Source of the DNA: Nilaparvata lugens
Taxonomy: Eukaryota > Arthropoda > Insecta > Hemiptera > Delphacidae
Direction of reading: 5' to 3'
Length of the DNA stretch: 64,000 nt
Assembly: GCF_014356525.2 (NCBI RefSeq)
Contig: NC_052506.1
Location: 27,960,372-28,024,371, forward strand
Under the pieces are notes generated by a model. The model was not told the origin of the DNA. It did no database searches and saw only the letters and a program-made list of their open reading frames with translations. Numbering within the stretch: the stretch's first letter is position 1; each line of letters opens with the position of its first letter. Made by a program: the position numbers and the translations under genes. Below are positions 35,812 through 46,839 of this stretch, piece after piece.

Positions 35812-36197
35812 TTGACATGATCAAAGAAGAAGAAAAACAGTAATAAAGAAGAAGAAGAAGAAGATTATTAAAATAAGAGAACTTTGAGATTATTTAAATT
35901 TAATATAATGTGATTTGAGAAAGATTGAAAAACACAAACTATGTGATTAAAAAAAAAATGAAAATTGTGTAACTTTGTGTTGCTAATAAAACCAAAAAGG
36001 TTATAAAGCCAAATCTTATTGTCTTTTTATTTATCGAACCAGCTATTCAGTGAATGAAAGTAGTTATAGTAGTAGGTGAGTAGAAGGAGGTGGAGAGAGA
36101 GAGTGTGTGTGAGTGTGTGTATTTTATATAAAGTGAGATTATAATATTGGTATATTAGTTTAATTACATGATGATTATGATGGTGATGGAAAATCCT

Positions 36198-36425
36198 TCA
36201 TCCAGGCCACGTACATAATGGTGTTTGGTTGTCGGGGTTGGAGTTTCTGTTTAATAGTAAATCCCAATTGGGATAGCCTGCCTCTGTTAATGGATACCAC
36301 ACATCTGATTGGCGCTCTCAGGCTGGTGGACTAGGTATTGGATACCACTGCCATTCTTGCTCGGATGTGTAACCATATTCATCATCATGTAGGTCCTGCT
36401 GTCTATGATTTGAACTGCCAGATCT
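36198..36425 (-). pseudogene. Unrecognised degenerate coding-like stretch
   Basis: On the minus strand one frame encodes DEYGYTSEQEWQWYPIPSP, a stop, then VWYPLTEAGYPNWDLLLNR and a TGA at 36198-36200. The amino-acid make-up (Trp, Tyr and Pro in a regular pattern) looks protein-like. It may be the end of another Polinton gene convergent with the capsid-like remnant. I do not recognise the family. Confidence 0.3.
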
Positions 36426-36689
36426 ATGATTGATATGGGTGCCAGTTGCATGGTTGAGTGGAACTACTCATTGAACATCAACAATATAAAATCCATTTTT
36501 GTCTTGGTAACGGTTTTTCCATGTAATTTTATTTTCTTTGGCAATTTCTTTTTTTCTCTCACTATTTTCTTCTCTCATGTTTTTTCTGAAAACAACGCAT
36601 GTTGTTTGAAGAAAAAAATGACCATTTGATAATAAACTAAGAATGCTATAAAGCCAAAATCTAATTGTCTTTTCATTTTTAATGATAGA

Positions 36690-36870
36690 AATTTATTAAA
36701 ACGAAGTGCAACACATAAAAACTACTACTACTCACCAGCAAAAAATCAATGTCACTTTATTCTGTCGAGAGAGACTGGGTCAAAGAGTCACTTAGCAGCA
36801 AAAAATCAATAAGACGACTCTTACTTTGTCGAGAGAGAGAGAGACTGGTCTGAGTTTACTGAATATAATT
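36690..36870. repeat. Diverged direct repeat in Polinton non-coding DNA
   Basis: Two related copies with CAGCAAAAAATCAAT and TGTCGAGAGAGA cores lie about 70 bp apart. The interval 36430-37126 otherwise shows no gene; a palindromic TGACGTCA site lies near 36957. Confidence 0.55.
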
Positions 36871-37126
36871 CACACAAACGTGCTACACAAAGAGAGAGAC
36901 AAAATTTGGTGGTGGGAAATTTGGGGGTCAAGTGACATCACTGATCAGCTTATTAATGACGTCATGGATCAGCTGATTTGTGACTTCACAACTCAGCAAA
37001 AGGGGGGTGAGTGGGGGAGGGGTTGGTGACGACGCTGGGGGTGGGGGGTAGGGGATCGTGACGTCATTGTGGTTTATCTCTCTCATTTTCCTTCTACTAT
37101 TGTTGATGTAATTGATTTGACACATA

Positions 37127-38317
37127 CAGAGTGGGTGAAAAGTCCGAGAACTACTTAATATCTCATACACAAAGGTAATTTGACAGTGGGTGTGATTGGG
37201 GATCCTTCTCAAATTGAAAAACTACTTTACAATGACTTTAAAAATCTGGTCTGCCATCTTGGATCCGCCATATTGAATAAAACTTCATTTTTTTAAATAG
37301 GAAGGTGGTCATGCAATACATGATTTCGATAGGGAATTTCAAGAAAAAAGGAATGGCAGAAACCGCATATCAATATCTCAAACCGATTCAGAAATATTCA
37401 CATTATTAATCAATACTATTCAAAGCAGAAAAGAGAGAAAAAAGTCTGGGAATGACTTAGTATCTCATAAAAAGAAGTAATTCCAAGGTGGGTGTGATTG
37501 GGGATGTTACTCGAATTGAAAATACTACTTTACTATGACTTTAAAAATCTGGTCCACCATCTTGGATCCACCAATTTTAAATGCAAATTATTTTTTTTAA
37601 ATAGGAACATGGTCATGTGACACATGATTTCAATACGGAATTTCAAGAAAAAATGAATGGCAAAAACCACACATCGATATCTCAAACCGTTTAGAAGATA
37701 TTCACATTATTAATCAATACCACTCATGTATTTCATTTCTGATTTGCATGGTACTGATTGATAATGTGAATATTTTCTGAACAGTTTGTGATATCAATGT
37801 GCGGTTTTTGCCATTCATTTTTCCTTGAAATTCCATATCAAAATCATGTATCACATGACCACCTTCCTAATTAAAAAAATAAAGTTGCATTTAAAATGGC
37901 AGATCCAAGATGGCAGACCAGATTTTTAAAGTCATAGTAAAGTAGTATTTTCAATTCAAGTAATATCACTAATCTCACCCACCTTGGAATCACTTTTTTT
38001 TAAGAGATACTAAGCCATTCTTAGACTTTTTTCTCTCTTTTCTGCTTAGAATAGTATTGATTAATAATGTGAATATTTAGTTTCCACCATTCATTTCTTC
38101 TTCAAATGCCATATCTAAATCATGTATCACACGACCACCATCCTATTTAAAAAAATGAAGTTGCATTCAATATGGCAGATCCAAGATGGTGGACCAGATT
38201 TTTAAAGTCATTATAAAATAGCTTTTTCAATTTGAGTAGTATCCCCAATCACACCCACTGTCAAATTATCTTTGTGTATGAGACATCAAGTTGTTCTTGG
38301 ACTTTTCACCCACCCTG
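37127..38317. mobile_element. Foldback element: 1.19-kb palindrome with TA target site
   Basis: The element starts CAGAGTGGGTGAAAAGTCC and ends GGACTTTTCACCCACCCTG, and TA flanks both ends (37125-37126, 38318-38319). The whole element is an imperfect inverted repeat with the centre near 37735. Each arm of about 590 bp is itself made of two tandem subunits of about 303 bp; the core GGTGTGATTGGGGAT recurs at about 37185 and 37489 and its reverse complement in the right arm. There is no coding sequence. The TA site and CAGRGTGGGTG ends suggest a Tc1/mariner-powered non-autonomous element; that is an inference. Confidence 0.85.
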
Positions 38318-38506
38318 TATAGAACAATATTAACAGTATAAGTATTAATCAAAGTACAAGATTGAGATATAACATGTGCATTATTACTACTAGTATAGAC
38401 ATAGTGTGTGTGTGTGTGGTTAATGGATCTAGTTTTTCTAAACAGTAAGATAGTTTCACACACACACACACAGGTTTTGATTTTTATTGTTAAAATTTTT
38501 AGCCAA

Positions 38507-39028
38507 TTATGCACCTATTAGAAGAGATGAAATGAAGAAAAATGTTTTACCATTTGATTTTACAATAGTTTCAACACACATGAAATGATCTTTTAATAAT
38601 TCCAATTCTATTTCAAACCATAGTCTGTCGATATTTATTTTGAATATAAGTTTATCACACAATGGTGCCATTACTTTCTTGAACATTGAACAATATATTT
38701 GCAGTATCTGTGCATTGTTTTATTTTTGTCGGTTTCAAATATTTCAATGTTGAATGTTCTACCATATAGTTGAACAAACATCAAATAACCAGACATGTTG
38801 AGATTTTTCTTTGATAAATGTTTTTACATTGAAGTAGCATTCTGGTAATACAAACAATCTGTTGTGATTATCAAGAAGTTTCACTGGAATTCTATTACCA
38901 TATTTTGTTTTAAGATCTGCAGCACTTACCATATGATATTTTTTGTCTGGTATTAGTTTGCTTAGGTGTGATAGTGTATAGGATGCTGTTTCTACAGTTA
39001 TTGACTTAACCAATTCTTCAGCTGACAT
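38507..39028 (-). pseudogene. Polinton small protein, copy B, frameshifted
   Basis: ATG at 39026-39028 (minus strand) begins MSAEELVKSITVETASYTL and runs through HMVSAADLKTKYGNRIPVK and RLFVLPECYF. This frame ends at 38759. Homology continues in other frames (TFNIEIFETDKNK, then LIFKINIDRLWFEIELELL) to TAA 38507-38509, giving roughly 170 residues. A KYG-x-I-x-V pattern followed by a short LP-rich strand is familiar from an uncharacterised Maverick protein. The C-terminal half is homologous to the copy at 6987-7280. Sequence upstream of the ATG belongs to a repeat, so a longer frame there is not real. Confidence 0.55.
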
Positions 39029-39029
39029 C

Positions 39030-41110
39030 TGAAAGTTATTGGTTGAGTTCAAAGCCACTGATCGGTGAGTTAACGTGGCTCTGAACGAAGCACTGTTTGG
39101 TCGTTGAACAATGCATGGACTCACATGCAGCGCTAGTATACTTGGAATTGAAATCAGCCATTGAGGGGACAAACTGGAAGATTATTACATACTAAAGATC
39201 TTGAAGAATTTTGTAATCTATAATATTGAAAAAATATATATTATATAATATATCACCCTAAAATACCACAATGGGAGCCTTTAATTTCAAGTGAGAGCTA
39301 GCATTGGGAAGGTATAGACAATGGTTGAGTTCAGAGCCACTGATCAGTGAGTGAACGATGAGACCGATGAGTGTATGTGACTCTGAACGAAGCACTATTT
39401 GGTCATTGAACGATGCATAGACTAACATGCAGTGCTAGTATAGTTTGAATTGGAATCAGCCATTGAGGGGACAACCTGAAAGATTATTACATACTAAAGA
39501 TCTTAAATATTTTTGTAATCTATAATATTACAATAATATTTATATATAATATAATATCTTGTGCTAAAATACCTCAATGGCAGCCTTTAATTTCAAGTAA
39601 GAGCTAGCAATGGGAAGGCATAGGCATTGTGAGTTTATACCTCTTCAAGGTCTTTGGTCAAACTGATGAGAAAATAGAAATTTAGAAATTGGGGTACCTT
39701 AATTTTTTTCAGAAAGCAATACTTTCCTTACCTATGGTAATAGGGCAAGGAAAGTAAAAAAGTCATATCCGGTTCATTCACTGATCAACTCATACTTTTC
39801 TAACCAATGGAAAAGAACATAGAGTAGCTGAACATAAACAGACATGGCTGAATAGGAGATTGTTTACAATTATAATGGACTCCATTATAATGTATTTGGG
39901 AGCACAGAAATGCATGATTACATAAAATCAATAACATTTAAAATATTATCTAAAGCATTTTTAACAACTCCAATCACTTGATGGTTTTCATTCCAATTGA
40001 TTATACAATGAGATAGGTTAGGTTCTAGTTTTGTTTACAAAATAAGCAGCAAAGAAAACATCTGTCAGTCATGACTCATGAGCAACCGTTCAGCCACAGA
40101 ATACATACAGAATGGAAGGTATCAATCTAACCAAGACTTGAGTGCAGCAATACCACAACACATGACTGCATCATCTTGTTAGAAATTAAAACTGCCGCTA
40201 TGTTACAATGCTACACTTTCTTTCAAGATGGCGGATTTTGGCGTCAGGATACTTGCCAACTTTCCATTCTGTGGTTCAGCTGTGATCACTAATCCGTGAT
40301 CAGGTTTTTTACTGAATGTAAAAAAAACACAATGGAATCGATCAGGGGCTTTGAACTCAACCATTGTGGGTTTATACCTCTTCATGGTCTTTGGTCTAAC
40401 TCATAAGAAAAAAGGTCATATCCAGTTCGTTTACTGATCAGCTCATCATACTTTTCCAACCAATGAAAAAGAATGTAGAGTAGCTGAATGTAAACAGACA
40501 AGGCTGAATACAAGGTTGTTTACAAATAATGGACAAATAATTGTTTGATATTAATTTAATAATGGACAATGATTTGTTTACAAATAATTATTATTTATTT
40601 GGGAGCAGAGAAATGCATGATTACATATTAAATTCAATAACATTTAAAATATCTTACAAAGCATTCAAAACAACTCCAATCACTTGTTGGTTTTCTATTT
40701 TAATTGATTATACAATTAAATAGGTTAGGTCCTAGTTTTGTTTACAAATATATTAAGCAGCAGATGAAGCAACTGTTAGTCATGAATTATGAGCAACCTT
40801 GCAGCAACACAATGCATACAGAATGGAAGGTATCAATCTAACCAAGACTTGAGTGCACCAGGACCACAACAGGTGACTGCATCAGCTTGTTAGAAATTAC
40901 AATTACTGCTATATTATAGCAGTATATATATATAGCTATATTATATTACTGCATTTTCTTTCAAGATGGCAGATTTTGGTGTCAGGATACTATCCGAGTT
41001 TCCATTCTGTAGTTCATTCTGTGATCACTAATCTGTGATCAGGGTTTAAACTGAACATAAAAAAACATGATGGAATTGATCAGTGGCTTTGAATGCAACC
41101 ATTGTATTTA
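39030..41110. repeat. Cluster of tandem and inverted repeats
   Basis: A unit of about 290 bp occurs twice (about 39035-39318 and 39319-39620), both with CAGCCATTGAGGGGACAA. A second unit of about 735 bp occurs twice (about 39628-40362 and 40363-41105), both with TTTATACCTCTTC and a TCTAACCAAGACTTGAGTGCA core. CAATGGTTGAGTTCAGAGCC at 39318 is answered by an inverted copy ending near 40368 and by another near 41100, so parts look like terminal inverted repeats of a roughly 1.05-kb element that was then partly duplicated. No genes are seen. Confidence 0.65.
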
Positions 41111-41154
41111 TTTGGTACAAAATAGGTTACATGATTCTTTTGTATATCTTACAG

Positions 41155-41253
41155 ATGACAGTGCTTGATCTTGGACTTCCTCCAAGCAGTAGAATCTCCC
41201 TATGTCAGTTAGTAAATTTTGATAGCAGTCACCTAAAATCCGTTCAGATGAAG
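41155..41253 (+). other. Possible exon of unknown gene (weak)
   Basis: A 99-bp open stretch (MTVLDLGLPPSSRISLCQ onward, 33 codons) is preceded by TATATCTTACAG and followed by AAG|GTGAGC, both good splice signals in phase 0. The protein is not recognised and no neighbouring exon is apparent, so chance is a serious alternative. Sequence from 41254 to 41940 shows no other gene. Confidence 0.25.
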
Positions 41254-41945
41254 GTGAGCTCATGTGGAATGATGGAAAAAGCCCAGACCACCATTTATGA
41301 TCTACAAACGATGATGAATTCAGTGTGTACCTATGAGTTAAGTATGAGTCCAAGTGAGATAATCAAAAAGTTAATTTTATACAGTTGCAATACCAGATTT
41401 TGCCATGGCTAGAATATGCTCTTATGAGCATGGTGGTATATGTAATAATCTAATTGGGAGGTACAATCCATTATTACTAATTCTTCTAGAGTTATTCAAT
41501 GCTAAACTATAAGATGAATAAGTTATTTTCATATCTCTAACTAAATTACAAAAACTTTCGGTATCTTTTTGTAATTTGAGATAAGTTTTTTACACTAGAA
41601 AAAAAATGCTATGATAATCTACTTTTAGGGTTAATAATTGTGCAATATAGATATTGAGTGTGGATAGACATTGATACAGTTTTTGTTCTTATTAGTATCT
41701 AATATAGTGAAAATACATTATGTTCCTCATAATGAAATCAAAAGTATACTGTCCAGGTTTTCTGTCAATTGAGCGATATCTTTCTGGGTTAATTTCTCTC
41801 AATATGAATAGATCAATATATTTACTATTTTTATATTTGAACATATGTGATGTAATGTCAAAGAATTCGACATTTGAACGTTATCAATGTATTTATCAAA
41901 CATAGCCACTGATGATCTAAGCAGGATGGTAAATGACCATTTAAC

Positions 41946-42345
41946 CTTTAGTCAAATCTATTGGTTGCTGTGCATCAAATATAGATATAAAATCATCTTC
42001 TGAGTTGAGATTTTTGAGATACAATGCTGTGACATCTTCACATGTCAAGTGTTCAGCTTTTATTATGTTAGGGAGGTCTTTTATATAGAGTCTTTTGCAT
42101 ATGGCATACAATTTAGATAGAGTGCTAGTTGAATGATTTGGACGTTGGAATCTGTAATCTTGATTTTCACCAAATTCTAATATTTGGGATTGCAGTAATT
42201 TAGATAAGCTATACAAATCAGCTCCATGAAAAATCGCATTTATACTAGCTTCTTGGGCTAGAGTGACAATGGGCAACGGTGATTTAAGTTTGCTTGAATT
42301 CATTTTCAATATGTTAGGAAAACATATTCCTTGTCTGGAAAACAT
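41946..42345 (-). other. Possible exon or gene fragment of unknown function
   Basis: The minus strand has a strong acceptor-like sequence (TTTCTCTTTTGCAG) and then a 133-codon open frame beginning MFSRQGICFPNILKMNSS. It includes LAQEASINAIFHGADLYSL and LSKLYAICKRLYIKDLPNI and ends DLTKG before TAA at 41941-41943; an AAAG|GTTAA donor-like site overlaps the stop. Composition looks like a soluble helical protein. I do not recognise it. It may be a host exon or a Polinton gene with an intron. Confidence 0.4.
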
Positions 42346-43168
42346 CTGCAAAAGAGAAATTGGAAATATGTATGTATGTATGTATGCATTAATATAAAGA
42401 GGTATTTTGGATATTTCACTTATCGATTTGAAATCAATTTAATGAAGAAGATAAAGAACTATAGAGTTGTAAAACACACCTTGAATTTTGTTTATGTAGA
42501 AAAAATACAAGTAGAATATTACAAAGATAAAGTCCAAAGTTATTTTGAAACTCTGATAGGAATCTTTCTGGCAAAGTCCTAGTTATTCTGCTCAATCAAT
42601 ACACAAATGTTAGAGCTGGAGAGAGAAGTGCTTCGACCAAGTTTTAAGACAATATTGAGACATTCCATGCAATACACCTTTTTTTAAGACATTTCAGCAG
42701 GGGCGAGGTGTAGTGGAGGTATATCTATTAGCAAAGGGGTAGTAGTAGTAATGAGAATGGGTATTAATGAGTGTTGATTGTGATAATGGGGTGAAAAGTA
42801 CTTTGTAACTTTACATAATTTATTTTAATGATTGCATCTCGGTTCTGTCTAATTCAAGATTTCTGATGTAAGGACTTTCTTATAAAGTATAATTAAAGTA
42901 TCCCTTGCTGGGATTTCTTATATGATAATTTGGAATCAAATTAGGAGACAGTTAATTATGGTTAAAGTGCACCGCTTAGCTTGTCAAAGATATGAAAACT
43001 AATAGGGGGTGTAATTATGTGTTGAGATTCGGCGGCAAGCACGTTTTCTCACTCAATAATTTGCAAGCAAATTACGGTGACATTTTTTGCAACTCGGATT
43101 GTTGCTATTAGAATAATTGTAGATGGTTGATATGATTCTCCCCCAGCTTAGGCAATATCTAGTATTTT
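42346..43168. other. No recognisable gene
   Basis: AT-rich sequence with a short TATG-type microsatellite at about 42370-42388. Nothing coding is supported. Confidence 0.5.
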
Positions 43169-43804
43169 TTATTCTGATTTTTGTAAACAAAAAATCAGAT
43201 AATTCTTGTTGTTGTTGTTACTCTGCCAGTTAACAATCAACTCTTTAGACTTTTGAACCAGACTTAAAAAGGGACTTATTGATTTTGTAGGTGAGGAGAT
43301 ATCTTGGACTTGTAAAATAGTAAGTTTATGTGCTGAGTGTGACACACTTTGAATGTCTTTAAAATCTATGTAAATGAAATACAAGATGAAATTTATTAAC
43401 TACATGTTGCTTTTCTATCTTGAAACATGGATCTAAATATTTTGGTAGAGACACTTACTTTTTTGCAAATTGCAGTTCTTCCTTATTCAATTTCTACAAG
43501 AGTTTCTAATCCTTCTCACTCTTCAAATTTTATCCAATACTAGCGTTTGTTTAAATCTTCAATGTTATCAATATATATAACACTCATATAATTATCTAGT
43601 AATAGAAGGTCAAACTGGATGTTGCCCTCAGTCAGGATCAACCAATCTTAGTACAATTTTATATCCAAGTTGACTGAGTACAGCTTTTGCTTTAGTGATA
43701 GGAAACATTTCTTCAGACCACTATCCATGTACTGGAATAGTCAAAATCTCTTTAGCTTTCAAGGTGAATGCTTCTAGACAGAAAGTTATTCTTGAATCCT
43801 CCAT
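43169..43804 (-). other. Two degenerate coding-like stretches, unknown
   Basis: On the minus strand, 43804 to about 43626 reads MEDSRITFCLEAFTLKAKEI, then after a stop SEEMFPITKAKAVLSQLGYK. A second stretch at 43384-43169 reads FKDIQSVSHSAHKLTILQV onward, preceded by a weak acceptor. Both look protein-like but contain stops or lack context. They might belong with the stretch at 41946-42345 to one gene on this strand. The family is not recognised. Confidence 0.25.
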
Positions 43805-44429
43805 GACAATGTCTACACACAAAAAGAACAAGGATAGAATGAATAATCATGCAAGCAAGTACTAAGTTTTATAAGCTTTTTGCAAGATAACTTATTATTT
43901 GATACTTGATTCGATTATTTCACTATGACAATCAATAGTTGAGTAATTGAAACTTTCAAACTTGTACCTCTAGAAAATCAATAGTAGATATGTCTTGCAC
44001 TAAAGAAGAATTTTTTTTAGGTTAGGATATAGCGGGCATGCTTGCCAATTTAAAATGAGAAATCAAATTTGAGGTTGGGCTGTTGCACAGGAAATTTGTG
44101 TGGGAAAATGATTTTTGAGGTTAGGTTAGACCACATGGTGTACTTTTAGGTTGAGTTTGATCACATGATGTTAGGTTAGGTGACGTCATAGATCAGCTGA
44201 TTGGGGAGGGGGGTATGACATCACTGTTGGTCACAAATCCCAATTTATATCCTACTGCTATATAAGCTACATTACCTCAAATCCATCTTGCATGACTGTT
44301 TATTATCGAAAAACTGTCGAGACTGTGAAAATGAGGAAAATATCACAAATTTCTTGATTTTTTGGAACAAAAGTATCTTACTTCATGATTATATTTTTAC
44401 AAAATTCATTTACCTCACATGAAAGAGGA
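43805..44429. other. Non-coding sequence before the right inverted repeat
   Basis: No gene is seen. A TGACGTCATAGATCAGCTGA motif at about 44182 nearly matches one at about 36956. Two or three GGTTAGG-like words near 44100-44180 are too few to be telomeric repeats. Confidence 0.5.
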
Positions 44430-46294
44430 GATTTTGTTCTTCAAATCAAGACAAACTATCATTCTTTATCATTCCGGGTTACCGAGATACACAGTTTTGA
44501 ATATAGAAATTAGCCATTTTTATGTGTATTTAAATATGGGCTAAAATACATTAAAGGAGAATTTTTTTATTTTTTCATAAAATTACATTTATGATACATT
44601 ATTTTGAACCGCCTTGACGAGCTGAGAAGAATGAGCTGTAGTACGAGGAGATCTGATCATTTTGTCAAAAGTTATAAGTGTTTAAAGTTTTGATACAACT
44701 GCCATAATTATATTATATAGAAACGTTCCCAATCATTTAAAACAGTCTGAAAATTACAGTATTAACACCTACAAGCAACATTTGAGTAGATGGTTATTAG
44801 AAATAGGCAGGGATGCTGCAGAGCAGCTGATTCAATCCGCCTTCTTATTCAGAACTTGATCTCATAGTGAATTTGCCATTTATAATCATTAAGTATAGCC
44901 TTTAAGCTACTATTTATATATTTGTCTGTATATACTTATTACCAGTATGGAATTTCATTGTGTGCAATTTATATTCTTGATTTGCTGATGAATGTTAGTA
45001 GATTCAATTACAATAGTTTTAATTATAATATGGACAAAACATGAGAAAATAATCTCAACTTGGAAGAACTCACTCTCCACTCACAGACTCAAGTCTTTGT
45101 GGAGAGTATTCACTGTTAAATGTGTAAATGAAGTTTATAAATTTGTATTATGTTTTGTGAATAAAAAGCTATTTGATTTGATGTATCCTTATGACGTATC
45201 CCCTTACTAGGAAATACTGAAATTAAATGTTTCTAACGGGTAATTCTCATAGAAAATAACCCTCGTGAGATGATTTCAGCCAAAATACGTATTTTTTTGT
45301 TAGGAAGGCCTTGAAAAGGTATTATAGGCTAATGAAAAATTTGTATTTTGGCTGTAGGACATGATTTTCTATTTTTGGGTGTATTCCCCTCCACCACTAC
45401 TAAATTCAAAAATCCTAAGGAATCCTGTTCAGAATTAATTGTTATTTCACGTGATGTGTGGTTTTTCATCTGTACTAGAAAAATAGCCAAGTTGTATAGG
45501 GTAGAAGTGATAGGTTTGCATAATTTTGAAAACTCTTTAAAAAATACCCCTTTTTAGAAAATTCGTAGCTCCAGAAACAAAAATGGTAGAATCCAGCGCG
45601 ACCACTCAATTTAATGGAAATTTTACTATCTTTAATTTTGTAGAGAACGATTTTTCTCAAAAAACTCGTAGTTTTCGAGTTTAAATGGAAAAATTTGAAA
45701 AGTCCGAAATTTCAGGGGTTTTTGGGGGTGAAGCCGCCCTTTGGCGTGTCAGCAAATTTCAGATTCGAATTCAGCGCCTCAAAATACATATAGAACCGTC
45801 GAGAAAAATTCTTTCGGGGCTGTTTCCTAAAAAACGATTATTTGACTGGACTATAATGAAACCTCCAGACCACAGACTCACCAAAAGAATAGTAAAATAT
45901 GTATAATCACTTGATAAGGAGAAGGGTAAAGAATTTTAAAAAATACTTATTAATATTTAAAGGTTATAAAGTTGATATTTTCAACAGAAATAGCTTTAAA
46001 ATAAGTAAAGAAAATGGAATTTGAAAAATGGAAGTAGAACCAGAGACAAAAATGCAAAGAGTGAGAACTGAATGAAGCGAAGAGAGGAGCTCTGAGTGCT
46101 CATTGAAAATGAAGAGCTGTGGATAAATAAAAAGAAGTCACAAATATAAAAACGATTTTTGAGCGTCTTCCACTAGGGAGTTTTATGACTATTAATAATA
46201 TTTCAGTAATTCTACCAGAAAAAAGTTTCTATGTACAAACCTTATCGAATTTTCTCCTGCTTCGAGTAAATTCACTTTTGGATCAATCTGTTGA
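44430..46294 (-). repeat. Right terminal inverted repeat of the Polinton
   Basis: It is the reverse complement of 119-1505, with an extra insertion of about 490 bp at 44692-45185. The segment 45690-45835 matches 590-715, and 46085-46290 matches 120-335. Short open frames within it are antisense or intergenic echoes of the repeat, not genes. Confidence 0.75.
44692..45185 (+). mobile_element. 5'-truncated LINE 3' end inserted in the right inverted repeat
   Basis: The left inverted repeat lacks this segment. It begins with a frame ending RNVPNHLKQSENYSINTYKQ and RWLLEIGRDAAEQL, which resembles the C-terminus of Jockey/CR1-like LINE proteins, followed by a 3' UTR and an AATAAA-like signal near 45159. 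A clear target duplication is not seen; a few bases of the target (CCTTGAC) appear deleted. Confidence 0.45.
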
Positions 46295-46830
46295 CGATCC
46301 TTGACGTATCCTTATGACGTACCCCCTTACTAGGAAATACTGAAATTAAATGTTTCTAATGGGTGGGTGATTCTCATAGAAAATAACCCTCGTGAGATGA
46401 TTTTAGCCAAAATATGTATTTTTTGTTAGGAAGGCCTTGAAAAGGTATTATAATGAAAAATTTGTATTTTGGCTGTAGGACATGATTTTCTATTTTGTTG
46501 GAGTATTCCCCTCCCTCCACTACTAAATTCGAAAATTCCTAAGGAATCCTGTTCAGAATTAATTGTTATTTCACGTGATGTGTGGTTTTTTATCTGTACT
46601 AGAAAAATAGCCAAGTTGTATAGGGTAGAAATGGTAGGTTTGCATAACTTTGAAACCCCCTTTAAAAATACCCCTTCTTTAAAATTTGGGGGTTTTGGGG
46701 GTGAAGCCGCCCTCTGGCGTGTAAGCAAATTTCAGATTCGAATTCAGCGCCCCAAAATACATATAGAACCGTCGAGAAAAATTCTTTTGGGGCTGTTTCC
46801 TGAAAAATGACCATTTGACTGGACTATTAT
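46295..46830 (-). repeat. Second, partial direct copy of the inverted repeat
   Basis: From GATCCTTGACGTATCC onward this repeats 45186-45860 in the same orientation, lacking roughly 100 bp near 46680. It preserves the CCTTGAC that the LINE insertion removed in the first copy. Confidence 0.8.
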
Positions 46831-46839
46831 GACCGTAAA

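Larger units (their letters stand above)
1..46294. mobile_element. Maverick/Polinton, decayed and interrupted by later insertions
   Basis: The hallmark Polinton gene set is present in fragments: retroviral-type integrase, FtsK/HerA-like ATPase, protein-primed family B DNA polymerase and Polinton-specific small genes. Long inverted repeats lie at both sides (119-1505 and 44430-46294). Without the LINE at 7404-30402 the element would be about 23 kb, slightly above the usual 15-20 kb for the family, and further small insertions explain part of the excess. No intact gene remains. The outer boundary on the left may lie before the window, and 41.1-44.4 kb carries no recognised Polinton gene, so the right limit is an inference from the inverted repeat. 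Confidence 0.85.

Noticed and set aside
39029..39172. N-terminal extension of the small Polinton protein beyond 39028
   Set aside because: This part is identical in type to the roughly 290-bp repeat copy at 39319-39480, so the longer open frame is a fusion with repeat sequence. The ATG at 39026-39028 is preferred.
40203..40385. 60-codon minus-strand frame
   Set aside because: It lies in the inverted-repeat end of a MITE-like element and is repeated in diverged form near 41000; not a gene.
44095..44190. Telomere-like TTAGG words
   Set aside because: Only two or three scattered GGTTAGG words occur, without a tandem array, so this is not insect telomeric repeat.
45685..46810. Frames containing a GGEAALWRVSKFQIRIQ-like peptide in duplicate
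   Set aside because: They are translations of the Polinton inverted repeat and its tandem copy. Similarity reflects repeat DNA, and the left repeat does not keep the frame.
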